Source: Kitasatospora gansuensis (GTDB taxonomy: Bacteria; Actinomycetota; Actinomycetes; Streptomycetales; Streptomycetaceae). Taken from it: 64,000 nt of DNA. The stretch is taken from positions 558,001-622,000 of the forward strand of contig NZ_JACHJR010000001.1 of the NCBI RefSeq assembly GCF_014203705.1, read 5' to 3'. This document shows, piece by piece, positions 17,590 through 25,593 of this stretch; position 1 is the first letter of the stretch; each line of letters begins with the position of its first letter. The position numbers and the translations under genes are program-made. The notes under the pieces are model-generated. The model was not told the DNA's origin. It saw only the letters and a list, made by a program, of their open reading frames with translations, and did not search any database.

Positions 17590-19122
17590 ATGCCCACGCC
17601 CGCTGACCACGCCCCTGAAAAACCCTGGGCCGCCCGGCCGGGCGTCACCCGGGACGCGGTGAGTCCGGTGCTCGGGATCGACGTCCCCCCGGAAGTCCGC
17701 CGCCTGACCGTGCCGGTCCTGTCCGGGAACCGCAGCCCGGTGCTGGTCGAGGTCGACCTCACCCGCGACCCGGACACCGAGGTGACCCGCACCGCCCTGC
17801 TGAAGCTCTTCACGGTGACCTTCCCTCGACACCCGAAGCCGGTCCCGGTGGCCGCCAGCTATCTGCGCTGCCTGCTCAGCCCGGTCGACATCCAGCGCCT
17901 GCTGGACCTCGACCGCGCGGGCAAGGGCAAGCCGACCATCTTCCGGGTCTGGCCGGACTACACCCTGGACGCCCACATCGACCGCTCGGTCGCGACCATC
18001 AAGGCCGACGCGGTGTCCCGCGCCTATGCCGCCACCGGCCGCGGCATCGTGTGGGCGGTCCTGGACAGCGGCATCGACGAGCACCACCCGCACTTCGCGA
18101 CCGGCACCCTGGAGGGCCGGGTCAAGCCACTGCACCGCGACTTCACCGACCTGGTCGCCCGGGACCAGTCGGCGGCACCGGCCGACTCACCGCTGACCGA
18201 CCCCGTCGGACACGGTACCCACGTCGCGGGCATCATCGCCGGCGAGCTGCCCGACGACACGCAGCCGCTGATCGGCCGCACCGAGCGCCAGCCGGACGGT
18301 CTGCCCCATTGGACCACCCGCGAGCTGAACGAGGACCACACGCTGGCCGGAATCGCCCCGCGCGCACAGTTGGTCAGTCTCAAGGTGCTGGCCCTGGACG
18401 GCGAGAATCTGATCACCTCTTCCAGTGCCGTCATCAAGGCGCTCTACTACATCCGCGAGACGGTCAACACCGGCGGCCAGCTGCTGGTCATCCACGGCGC
18501 CAACCTGAGCTTCGGCTGCACCTGGGACGCCCGCGACTACGCCTGCGGCCAGAGCCCGCTCTGCCGGGAGGTCAACCTGCTCTCCGCAAGCGGGGTGGTG
18601 GTCGTGGTGAGCGCGGGCAACGACGGATTCAGCAACCGGACACCCAACGAGGGCGGCGCGGCGAACCGGGCCGTACTGGCCAGCATCAGTGACCCGGGCA
18701 ACGCCGCCGACGCGATCACCGTCGGCTCCACCCACCGGGACCGCCCGCACGAGTACGGCGTCACCTACAGCTCCTCCAAGGGCCCGACCCTGGACGGCCG
18801 CCTCAAGCCCGACCTGCTGGCCCCCGGCGAGCGAATCGCCTCCTGCGCCACCGGCGAAATGCGAAAGGCAATGGCGCCCGTGTTCCCGGCGAAGGTCGAT
18901 CCCAGCACCATTACGACCTACGTCGAGGAGAGCGGCACCTCGATGGCCGCCCCGCACGTCTCCGGCGCGATCGCCGCCTTCCTCTCCGTCCGGCAGGAGT
19001 TCGTCGGCCGCCCACGCGAGATCAAGGAGCTGTTCTGCGCCAACGCCACCTCCCTCGGCCGCGATCGCTATCTGGAGGGGCACGGCCTGCTCGACCTGAT
19101 GCGTGTGATGTCCAACGTCTGA
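17590..19122 (+). CDS. Subtilase (S8) serine peptidase without signal peptide
   Basis: 510 residues, ATG 17590 behind CGGAGG. The catalytic triad is intact: Asp in AVLDSGIDEHHPHF, His in GHGTHVAGIIAGE, and Ser in GTSMAAPHVSGAIA, plus the oxyanion region in IHGANLSFGC. Residues 1-130 are a non-catalytic region that does not look like a usual I9 inhibitor propeptide. No signal peptide or membrane helix is present, so the enzyme is probably cytoplasmic or exported by an unusual route. About 40 residues are inserted between the His motif and the LAGIAPRAQL strand. Twenty bases downstream begins an alpha/beta hydrolase gene, so the two form an operon. Natural substrate unknown. Confidence 0.92.
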   Translation: MPTPADHAPEKPWAARPGVTRDAVSPVLGIDVPPEVRRLTVPVLSGNRSPVLVEVDLTRDPDTEVTRTALLKLFTVTFPRHPKPVPVAASYLRCLLSPVDIQRLLDLDRAGKGKPTIFRVWPDYTLDAHIDRSVATIKADAVSRAYAATGRGIVWAVLDSGIDEHHPHFATGTLEGRVKPLHRDFTDLVARDQSAAPADSPLTDPVGHGTHVAGIIAGELPDDTQPLIGRTERQPDGLPHWTTRELNEDHTLAGIAPRAQLVSLKVLALDGENLITSSSAVIKALYYIRETVNTGGQLLVIHGANLSFGCTWDARDYACGQSPLCREVNLLSASGVVVVVSAGNDGFSNRTPNEGGAANRAVLASISDPGNAADAITVGSTHRDRPHEYGVTYSSSKGPTLDGRLKPDLLAPGERIASCATGEMRKAMAPVFPAKVDPSTITTYVEESGTSMAAPHVSGAIAAFLSVRQEFVGRPREIKELFCANATSLGRDRYLEGHGLLDLMRVMSNV

Positions 19123-19142
19123 CACTGAGGAGTGAGTTGACC

Positions 19143-20405
19143 ATGGCTGACCCGATCGCGGGGCTCCCGTACTGGGAGGTCCGCTTCGACCAGGACGGGC
19201 ATCTGCTGGACGACGGCGGCCTGGTGGCCGGTCTGCCCGGCACCGGAGTGCACGAGCTGTTCGTCTTCTCGCACGGCTGGAACAACTCGGACACCGGCGC
19301 GCGCAACCTCTACCACTACACCTTCGACGAACTCTCGCACCAGATCGACCAGTTCGCCCCCGCCTGGCAGGGCAAGGTCGGCGTGGTCGGCGTCTTCTGG
19401 CCCTCGCTGCTCTTCCCCGAGGACGCCCCCGACACGCCCTCCACCCCGTCCACCCCCGCCGAACTCGCCGCCGCTCTCGCCCCCGGCCTCGCCGCCCCGC
19501 AGCAGAACACGCTTGCCCGGATCACCGACCTGCTGGAGCAACAGCCGCAGGACCCCCAACAGTTGGCGAACTGTCACGAACTGCTGGCCGATCTGGTCAC
19601 CTCCCCCGCGCTGGCCGACGAGGACAAGGGCCAGCAGACCGTACTGACCAAGCCCACCGAAGAGGTGTTCAGCACCCTGGCCGGACTCGCCAGCGAACAG
19701 GGCGACGCCCAGGGCCTCCCCAATCCGTTCAAGCTGCTCTGGCGCGGCGCCCGCGAGGCGCTCCGCACCGCCAGCTACTACGAGATGAAGAACCGGGCCG
19801 GCGTGATCGGCCGGAACGGCCTCGGCCCGCTGCTCGGCAAGGTCGCGGGCAACGGCCTGCGGGTGCACCTGATGGGCCACAGCTTCGGCGCCCGACTGGT
19901 CTCCTTCGCCCTCCCCGGTCTGCCCGAGGGCATCGGCAGCCCGGTCGCCTCCCTGTTCCTGATCCAGGGCGCCTTCTCACACTTCAGCTTCGCCGCCCCG
20001 ATCCCGATCGACCACGGCCATCAGGGCTTCCTGGCACCGTACTTCGACCGGGTGGCCGGCCCGCTCCAGTCCACCTTCTCGCTCGGCGACCGCGCGGTCG
20101 GCTGGTGGTACCCGGCCGCCTCGATGCTCAGCAACGAGGACGACCAGGCCGCCTCCGACCTCACCTACCGCTGGGGCGGCATGGGCCACGACGGCTTCCA
20201 GCAGGACGGCGCCGAACAGTTCGACCTCCGCCCAGCAGGCACCGCGTACCCCCTGCAGGCCAGCCAGTTCTACCGGCTGCGCGGCGACGAGATCATCTCC
20301 AAGGACCAGTCCCCGTTCTCCGGCGCCCACAGCGACATCAAGCACCCCGAGGTGGTCTGGTCCGCCCTGGCCGGCGCCACCACCGGCGTACAACTCGCCG
20401 CCTGA
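19143..20405 (+). CDS. Alpha/beta hydrolase (lipase/esterase-like), partner of the subtilase
   Basis: 420 residues from ATG 19143, chosen because GAGGAG stands 10 bases upstream; a TTG two codons earlier is too close. The N-terminus carries FVFSHGWNNSDTGARNLY, the oxyanion-loop His-Gly of alpha/beta hydrolases. The nucleophile is Ser in MGHSFGARLVSFAL (about residue 245). An insert of about 130 residues (about 85-215), rich in Ala and Gln, separates these. The catalytic His may be in SGAHSDIKHPEV near the end. No signal peptide. It is co-transcribed with the cytoplasmic subtilase just upstream, a pairing I do not recognise. Activity is probably on an ester or lipid; substrate unknown. Confidence 0.82.
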   Translation: MADPIAGLPYWEVRFDQDGHLLDDGGLVAGLPGTGVHELFVFSHGWNNSDTGARNLYHYTFDELSHQIDQFAPAWQGKVGVVGVFWPSLLFPEDAPDTPSTPSTPAELAAALAPGLAAPQQNTLARITDLLEQQPQDPQQLANCHELLADLVTSPALADEDKGQQTVLTKPTEEVFSTLAGLASEQGDAQGLPNPFKLLWRGAREALRTASYYEMKNRAGVIGRNGLGPLLGKVAGNGLRVHLMGHSFGARLVSFALPGLPEGIGSPVASLFLIQGAFSHFSFAAPIPIDHGHQGFLAPYFDRVAGPLQSTFSLGDRAVGWWYPAASMLSNEDDQAASDLTYRWGGMGHDGFQQDGAEQFDLRPAGTAYPLQASQFYRLRGDEIISKDQSPFSGAHSDIKHPEVVWSALAGATTGVQLAA

Positions 20406-20455
20406 CCCGCCCCGCTTGCTGGCGCCCGGCCCAACTCGGGCGCCACAATGGCCCG

Positions 20456-20869
20456 GTGACTCTCACCCCCGCCGAGGCGGACAAGATCCTGGCCGACAAC
20501 TTCGCCCCCTGGGTCCAGGCCCTCGGTCTCTCGGTGACCGAGACCGGCGACCGCCACGCCGTCCTCCGGCTCCCCTGGTCCGACCAGCTCGCCCGCGAAG
20601 GCGGCGCCCTCTCCGGCCAGGCCCTGATGGCCGCCGCCGACACCGCGAGCGTCATCGCCGTCTCCGCCGCCCTCGGCGCCTTCGGCCCGATGACCACCGT
20701 CCAGCAGTCCATCACCTTCCAACGCGCGGTCCTCGGCGCCGACGTCCTCATCGACGCCCGCCTCACCAAACTCGGCCGCCGCCTGGCCTTCCTCGACATC
20801 ACCCTCACCACCGACGGCACCGAATCCCCCGCCGCCCACGCCACCACCGTCTACGCCTTCCCCGGCTGA
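20456..20869 (+). CDS. PaaI-family hotdog thioesterase
   Basis: 137 residues from GTG 20456. There is no ribosome-binding site, but CACAAT stands 5-10 bases before the GTG, so a leaderless transcript is likely. The sequence fits a PaaI/YdiI hotdog thioesterase: the long helix GGALSGQALMAAADTASVIA contains the catalytic-type acidic residue, followed by TTVQQSITFQRAVLGADVLIDA beta strands. Such enzymes hydrolyse acyl- or aryl-CoA thioesters as tetramers. It follows the hydrolase gene by 50 bases but probably has its own promoter. Substrate unknown. Confidence 0.85.
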   Translation: MTLTPAEADKILADNFAPWVQALGLSVTETGDRHAVLRLPWSDQLAREGGALSGQALMAAADTASVIAVSAALGAFGPMTTVQQSITFQRAVLGADVLIDARLTKLGRRLAFLDITLTTDGTESPAAHATTVYAFPG

Positions 20870-20893
20870 ACCCTGCCCTCCGGGCATCAGCCA

Positions 20894-21012
20894 CCAGGGG
20901 CTCGGGGAACTGCGACGCCAACCTCGTAAAAGGTGATCCGTGCGTAGCTGGTCAGGAACTTTCGCCTTTTGCCCCGCACACCAGATCTCGTCGCCGTTCC
21001 CCGAGCCCCTGG
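20894..21012. repeat. Long imperfect inverted-repeat element between convergent genes
   Basis: The outer arms (20894-20916 and 20990-21012) are 23 bases with one mismatch as inverted copies, containing the core aggggctcggggaac that I associate with abundant Streptomyces intergenic hairpins. The 73-base inner part holds further short complementary segments (aaaagg/cctttt, gtgcg/cgcac, ctggt/accag). It lies exactly in the gap between the convergent thioesterase and CBS genes, so it can terminate both. It could also be a miniature inverted-repeat element. No ORF inside. Confidence 0.7.
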
Positions 21013-21042
21013 ACCGTAGCCCCGAAGCGCCTGCCGATCGTT

Positions 21043-21465
21043 CTACTCCGCGCAGATCGTCGTCACGAACTCCGCCACCCGCTCCTGCGGCAGCCCCCGC
21101 GCGATGTCCGCCTCACTGATCATCCCGACCAGCTTGTGGTCCGGGTGGTTGATCACCGGAAGCCGTCGCACCAGATGCTGCTCCATCACCCGCAGCACCT
21201 GCTCGACATCCTCGTCCGCCTCGACCACCATCGGCCTGCCCTGGGCGAGTTCACCCGCCGACACGGTGCTCGGGTCCAGGCCCTCGGCCACGCACTTGAG
21301 CACGATGTCGCGGTCGGTGAGGATCCCCAGCAGCTTCTGGTTCTCCCCGCAGATCGGCAGTGCGCCGACGTCGCGTTCCTTCATGATCCGGGCCGCGTCG
21401 GCCAGCGTCTGCTGCTCCGTGACGCACTCGGCTCCGGTGTGCATGATGTCACCCGCAGTGGTCAT
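21043..21465 (-). CDS. Tandem CBS-domain protein
   Basis: 140 residues, ATG 21465 behind AGGAGG. The protein consists of two CBS domains: DIMHTGAECVTEQQTLADA... through GALPICGENQKLLGILTDRD (residues about 6-62), and ARPMVVEADEDVEQVLRVM through RRLPVINHPDHKLVGMISEAD (about 72-128). Such pairs form a Bateman module that binds adenine nucleotides or S-adenosylmethionine and senses energy or redox state. Stand-alone CBS proteins are frequent in Streptomyces and are often linked to stress or dormancy-type responses; that link is not shown here. Convergent with the thioesterase across the inverted-repeat element. Confidence 0.88.
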   Translation of the reverse strand: MTTAGDIMHTGAECVTEQQTLADAARIMKERDVGALPICGENQKLLGILTDRDIVLKCVAEGLDPSTVSAGELAQGRPMVVEADEDVEQVLRVMEQHLVRRLPVINHPDHKLVGMISEADIARGLPQERVAEFVTTICAE

Positions 21466-21502
21466 CGTCCCGCCTCCTACCCTCGGTTGCGCGCTATCCC
21501 CT

Positions 21503-22393
21503 TCACCCTGCACCGCCACCCGGGGACCCGCCACCCAGCAGCGGGTGGGCCAGCACCTCGTCCAGGTCCGGGAGTTCGAGCTGCTCGACCCCCCGTTCGA
21601 CCCGAGGCGTCGGCTCCGCCGCAGCCGCCTCCACGTGCTGCTGCGTGGCACTGTCCAGGAACCGCAGCAGCTCCACCGGGAACGGCAGCACCAGGGTGGA
21701 GTTCTTCTCCGCCGCCACCTCCACCACGGTCTGCAGCAGCCGCAGTTGGAGCGCGGCCGGAGCCCGGCTCATGATGGTGGCCGCCTCCGCGAGCCGGGCG
21801 GACGCCTGGAACTCGCCGTCGGCGGTGATGATCCGGGCCCGCCGCTCCCGGTCCGCCTCGGCCTGCCGGGCCATCGAACGCTTCATCGAGTCGGGCAGTG
21901 CGACGTCCTTGATCTCCACCCGGTCGATCTGGATGCCCCAGCCCAGCGCCGGGCTGTCCAGCATGAGTTCGAGCCCCTGGTTGATCGGCTCCCGGTTGGC
22001 CAGCAGGTCGTCCAGCTCGCTCTTGCCGATGATCGAACGCAGTGAGGTCTGCGCCACCTGCGAGATGGCGAACTCGTAGTCCTGCACGTTCACCGTGGCC
22101 CGGACGGGGTCGACCACCTTGAAGTAGACGACCGCGTCGACCCGCACCGTCACGTTGTCCCGGGTGATGCCCTCCTGCGCGGGGATCGGCATCGTGATGA
22201 TCTGGACGTTCACCTTCTTCATCCGGTCCATGACCGGCATCAGCAACGCCAGCCCCGGCTGCCGGATCTCCTCCCGCACCCGGCCGAACCGGAACACCAC
22301 CCCGCGCTGGTACTGCTGCACCACCCGCACGCCGAGCCCGCCCAGCACCGCCGCCAGCAGGAACACCGCCAACACAGCGTCAAGAACGATCAT
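21503..22393 (-). CDS. Slipin / SPFH (band 7) membrane protein
   Basis: 296 residues from ATG 22393, selected for the GAGGTGG upstream. Residues 2-22 are a membrane helix. The SPFH domain follows: VRVVQQYQRGVVFRFGRV, RKVNVQIITMPIPAQE-like strands, DNVTVRVDAVVYFKVVDP, and the helix LRSIIGKSELDDLLANRE, the standard slipin/stomatin series. After it comes a charged coiled coil (MARQAEADRERRARIITADGE) and a Pro/Gly-rich tail. Slipins oligomerise at the membrane and organise lipids or neighbouring proteins; bacterial ones often pair with an NfeD protein, which is not seen here. It lies 38 bases upstream of the CBS gene and may share its transcript. Confidence 0.88.
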   Translation of the reverse strand: MIVLDAVLAVFLLAAVLGGLGVRVVQQYQRGVVFRFGRVREEIRQPGLALLMPVMDRMKKVNVQIITMPIPAQEGITRDNVTVRVDAVVYFKVVDPVRATVNVQDYEFAISQVAQTSLRSIIGKSELDDLLANREPINQGLELMLDSPALGWGIQIDRVEIKDVALPDSMKRSMARQAEADRERRARIITADGEFQASARLAEAATIMSRAPAALQLRLLQTVVEVAAEKNSTLVLPFPVELLRFLDSATQQHVEAAAAEPTPRVERGVEQLELPDLDEVLAHPLLGGGSPGGGAG

Positions 22394-22494
22394 CGCCGCC
22401 ACCTCGGGAACCCTGACCGGACGGACCCGCAATCCACGCTACTCCGGCGCCACCATCCCGCCGCCCTCCCGCCACCGTCCCTAGGATCGACGCC

Positions 22495-23220
22495 ATGCAC
22501 CCCGCGCAGGCCCACCTCCTCCCCGACCTCGCCACCCTGGACCGGGAGGTCACCGAGTGCCGGGCCTGCCCGCGCCTGGTCGCCTGGCGCGAGGAGGCCG
22601 CCCGGGTCAAGCGCCGCGCGTACCGGGACTGGGACTACTGGGCCCGCCCGATCCCGGGCTTCGGCCCGCCGGACGCCGCGCTGCTGCTGGTCGGCCTGGC
22701 CCCCGCCGCGCACGGCGCCAACCGGACCGGGCGGATCTTCACCGGCGACCCGTCCGGCGACCTGCTGTACGCCACGCTGTACGAACTCGGGCTGGCCAGC
22801 CGGCCGACCTCGGTGGTGCACGGCGACGGCCTCGAACTGTACGGCGTCCGGATCACCGACCCGGTGCGCTGCGCGCCGCCCGACAACAAGCCGAGCACCG
22901 AGGAGCGGGACACCTGCCGCCCTTGGATCGCCCGGGAGTTGACGTTCCTTCGGCCCACCGTCCGCACCGTGGTGGCGCTTGGCGGCTTCGCCTGGCAGGC
23001 CGTCCTCCCCGCGCTGGCCGCGGCCGGCTGGGAGCTCCCCCGCCCCCGCCCGGCCTTCGGCCACGGCGCCCGGGTCACCCTCCCCGCCACCGACGGCGGC
23101 ACCCCGCTCGAACTGTTCGGCTGCTACCACGTCAGCCCGCGCAACACCCACACCGGCCGCCTCACCACCCCGATACTCCGTGACCTGCTCGCCGAAGCGG
23201 CCCGCTCGGCCGGTCTTTAG
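22495..23220 (+). CDS. udgB: Uracil-DNA glycosylase, family 5 (UDGb)
   Basis: 241 residues, ATG 22495. No Shine-Dalgarno is visible, but TAGGAT lies about 10 bases upstream, consistent with a leaderless message. Four cysteines placed for a 4Fe-4S cluster are present (CRACP at residues 22-25; DPVRC and ERDTC near 125 and 140). The family-5 motif A is GLAPAAHGANRTGRIFTGD, lacking the acidic residue of family 4, and motif B is HVSPRNTHTGRLT. UDGb enzymes remove uracil, hypoxanthine and related damaged bases in high-GC bacteria and archaea. Transcribed divergently from the slipin gene. Confidence 0.93.
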   Translation: MHPAQAHLLPDLATLDREVTECRACPRLVAWREEAARVKRRAYRDWDYWARPIPGFGPPDAALLLVGLAPAAHGANRTGRIFTGDPSGDLLYATLYELGLASRPTSVVHGDGLELYGVRITDPVRCAPPDNKPSTEERDTCRPWIARELTFLRPTVRTVVALGGFAWQAVLPALAAAGWELPRPRPAFGHGARVTLPATDGGTPLELFGCYHVSPRNTHTGRLTTPILRDLLAEAARSAGL

Positions 23221-23223
23221 GCC

Positions 23224-24039
23224 TCACCCCGCCCGCAGCAACTCCTCCAGCCGCTCCGGAGTGCAGCCGGCCGCCAACTGCCGCGCGTACAGCACCCCGT
23301 ACTCGAACGGGTGCCCGGTCCGCGCCAGCTCCCGCAGCGCCTGCCGGGCGACCACCGCGTCCTGGTGCGCCCCCAGCACGTCCTGCACCGCCTTCATCCG
23401 CTCCACCAAGCCCACCGCCCCCGCCAGCCCCGCCGCCCCCGCCGTCTCGCCGAGGTAGCGCGCCCGCTTGGCGGCCTTCCTGGCCCGGTGCAGCGCCGCG
23501 TCCCGCTCCTCGCCGCCCAGACCCCGGGCCGCGCCGAGCCGGCGGGCCACCCGGTGCTCGGCCCGCCGCGCCAGCTTCCGGTAGGGCGGCAGCCCCGTAC
23601 CGTCCGGCGGCCGGACCGACAGCTCGCCGAGCTCACCCAGCAGGGCCCGGTACCGGGGGCTGTCCAGCGCCGCCAGCACCTCGGGGCGGGCCGCTGCCGC
23701 CCGCCGCCGGGCCCACTCGTCCAGTTCGGCGGCGATCAGCTCGGGCCCGCACTCCGCGGGCAGCGTCCGCGCCTCGGCCACCAGCGCCGCCCCGAGCACC
23801 TCGGCGTCCCTGGCCGCCCCGAGCGCCAGCCCGAGCCTGCGCAGCTCGCCCGCCACCGGCTGGTCGGGGCCGCCGTACTCCCGCAGGGCGCTCCGCAGCC
23901 GTCGGCAGGCGACCCGCATCCGGTGCACCGCGTCCGGCGCGTCGGCCCGGACCAGTGGCTCCAGGCCGGCCAGTGCTGCGGTCTGCCCGGCGATCCGGGC
24001 GGCCAGCAGGTCACCGGTCGACGGCCGTCTCTTCGGCAT
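23224..24039 (-). CDS. CHAD domain protein
   Basis: 271 residues from ATG 24039, which has GGAGG at the correct spacing; the in-frame GTG three codons earlier overlaps that site. The alpha-helical CHAD domain is evident: DAPDAVHRMRVACRRLRSALRE (the conserved H-x-x-R-x-x-x-R-R-L), and in the second half ALHRARKAAKRARYLGE with the same His/Arg/Lys pattern. CHAD domains bind polyphosphate on their basic helices and often localise proteins to polyphosphate granules. No CYTH domain is attached. It ends 4 bases from the stop of the UDG gene (convergent). Confidence 0.9.
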   Translation of the reverse strand: MPKRRPSTGDLLAARIAGQTAALAGLEPLVRADAPDAVHRMRVACRRLRSALREYGGPDQPVAGELRRLGLALGAARDAEVLGAALVAEARTLPAECGPELIAAELDEWARRRAAAARPEVLAALDSPRYRALLGELGELSVRPPDGTGLPPYRKLARRAEHRVARRLGAARGLGGEERDAALHRARKAAKRARYLGETAGAAGLAGAVGLVERMKAVQDVLGAHQDAVVARQALRELARTGHPFEYGVLYARQLAAGCTPERLEELLRAG

Positions 24040-24146
24040 CCCGTTCACCTCCGCACGGCTTCCAGGCTATGCCTGGCACCCCGACGCGGCCGGAAACGCC
24101 GACGCCGGGCCCGTCCGCAGGTGGGTACGGGCCCGGCTTCGAAAGG

Positions 24147-24620
24147 TCAGCCCAGCGACTTGCCGAAGCAGAGGCTCTCCGGGGAGTCCTTGTAGTAGCC
24201 GAACTTGGTGATCGGCAGGTACCCCTCGGAGCCGTACAGCGCGATCGCCTCCGGCTGCTCGGTGCCGGTCTCCAGGATCAGCCGGGTCAGCCCCGCCTCG
24301 GCGGCGGCCTGCTCCAGGTGCCGCAGTACGGTCCTGGCCAGGCCCCGGCCCCGGGCGCTCTCGGAGACGTACATCCGCTTCAGCTCGGCGTCACCGTCCC
24401 GGACGTCGTCCGGCCCGGCCTGCTTGACCCGCCAGCCGCCACAGGCCACCGGTACGTCGTCCAGGTAGCCGACCACGAACAGGCCGGCGGGCGGCTCGAA
24501 GTGATCCGGGTGCATCACCGTCAGATCGGCCTCGCCGTACCGCTGGACGTACTCCTGCTGGACCTCGGCCGCGAGCTTCTCCGCGTCGGGGTGACCGTAA
24601 CCGGTGGTGCGTATCTCCAT
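24147..24620 (-). CDS. GNAT N-acetyltransferase
   Basis: 157 residues from ATG 24620; an upstream GTG three codons earlier is a possible start. The acetyl-CoA pocket is clear: AELKRMYVSESARGRGLARTVL (beta4 and the R-G-x-G-x-A pyrophosphate loop), then ALYGSEGYLPITKFGYY in the C-terminal part. One domain, no fusion. Substrate unknown: many such proteins acetylate small amines, antibiotics or protein N-termini. Same strand as the ankyrin gene 24 bases upstream, so perhaps co-transcribed. Confidence 0.9.
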   Translation of the reverse strand: MEIRTTGYGHPDAEKLAAEVQQEYVQRYGEADLTVMHPDHFEPPAGLFVVGYLDDVPVACGGWRVKQAGPDDVRDGDAELKRMYVSESARGRGLARTVLRHLEQAAAEAGLTRLILETGTEQPEAIALYGSEGYLPITKFGYYKDSPESLCFGKSLG

Positions 24621-24644
24621 GGTCACCAAGCCTAAGGGCCCAGC

Positions 24645-25049
24645 TCAGACCTGTTCGAACCGGGCCACCAGGTCGTCCTTGCCGAACATCCGGGCCGTCT
24701 CGATCGCGGTCGGCGCACCGGCCCGCGGGTCGGCGGCGCCCTCCAGCAGGGCGGTGATCACCTCGGCCTCGCCCTTGAAGACGGCGCCGGCCAGTGGGGT
24801 CTGGCCCCGGTCGTTCACCCGGTCCGGGTCGGCGCCGCGGGCCAGCAGGACCCGGACCGTCTCGGCGTGGCCGTGGTACGCCGCCAGCATGACCAGGGTG
24901 TCGCCCCGGTCGTTGGCGAGGTCGGCCGGTGCCCCGGCGTCCAGGTAGGCCGTGAGCAGCGCGGCGTCGCCGGTGCGGGCCGCGTCGAAGAGCTTGCCGG
25001 CGAGTGCGATGACCTCGGCGTCCGGGGTCTGGGGTGCGGAGTCGGCCAT
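24645..25049 (-). CDS. Ankyrin-repeat protein
   Basis: 134 residues from ATG 25049 with GAGAGGG upstream; a 53-codon in-frame extension is unlikely to be coding. Two to three ankyrin repeats: DAARTGDAALLTAYLDAGAP, DRGDTLVMLAAYHGHAETVR and DRGQTPLAGAVFKGEAEVIT, each with the TPL/TLVMLA and GH/G motifs. Ankyrin repeats bind partner proteins; no partner is evident. The protein is cytoplasmic. It is divergent from smeA, with 249 bases of regulatory DNA in between. Confidence 0.88.
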   Translation of the reverse strand: MADSAPQTPDAEVIALAGKLFDAARTGDAALLTAYLDAGAPADLANDRGDTLVMLAAYHGHAETVRVLLARGADPDRVNDRGQTPLAGAVFKGEAEVITALLEGAADPRAGAPTAIETARMFGKDDLVARFEQV

Positions 25050-25298
25050 GACTGGGCCCTCTCGGATCGGGTCGGTAGTGCCGTACCGCACCGTAGCGGA
25101 CGACACGCGGTGGGGTGGGCCGAGCGGCCGTTCGGGCGAACTTTGCCGCTCGTACACGCCCCAGGCAGGCGGTTCGGTGAGATCCACCCGTTTGCCACGT
25201 TCCATCATCTATTACTTTTTGTCACGATTAGGGCACTTTCGGTTACGCCTTTTTCCTTTTTATGCGTCCCCGCCGTCCCCAGATCGAGGAGCAGTCGC
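25050..25298 (+). promoter_or_regulatory. AT-rich promoter region of smeA-sffA
   Basis: 249 bases without a gene, upstream of smeA. Bases about 25203-25265 are strikingly low in GC for this genome (tattactttttgtcacgatt and a ttttt-rich run). Half-site-like sequences GTCAC (25221-25225) and GTTAC (25242-25246) fit the GTNAC half-site of the developmental repressor BldD, and a GACAC (the WhiA core) occurs near 25104. In S. coelicolor smeA is known to be transcribed during sporulation and to depend on early whi genes. Which regulator uses which site is not shown by sequence alone. Confidence 0.5.
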
Positions 25299-25493
25299 GT
25301 GATTCTCTCCATCTCCGGCATCGTCCTGTTCGGCACCATCGCCTTCCTGTTCTTCCGGCGGGACGGCCTCAAGATCTCGCATGCGCTGGTGTGCGCGCTG
25401 CTCGGGTTCTACATCGCGGGGTCCTCGATCGCACCCAGCATCCAGGCGGGCGGCGCGAGCCTGGCCAGCCTGCTCGGCGGCCTGAAGTTCTGA
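25299..25493 (+). CDS. smeA: SmeA, small membrane protein of sporulation septation
   Basis: 64 residues from GTG 25299, preceded by GAGGAG. Two hydrophobic helices (ILSISGIVLFGTIAFLFF and ISHALVCALLGFYIAGSSIA) flank a short Arg/Asp loop. Length, topology and the neighbouring SffA-like gene match SmeA of Streptomyces, a 64-residue membrane protein that recruits the SpoIIIE/FtsK-like SffA to sporulation septa and influences spore maturation and chromosome segregation (published for S. coelicolor). Identification rests on this combination of features rather than on a computed alignment. Expected to form an operon with sffA, whose start is 101 bases downstream. Confidence 0.82.
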   Translation: MILSISGIVLFGTIAFLFFRRDGLKISHALVCALLGFYIAGSSIAPSIQAGGASLASLLGGLKF

Positions 25494-25593
25494 CGGCGGC
25501 TCAGTTTCCACCACGGCCCGGGTGCGGATCCCAACCGCCCCGGGCCGCACGCAACCCCCAACCCGTCCCGAGCTGCCCGGGGAGAAGTCCCGA

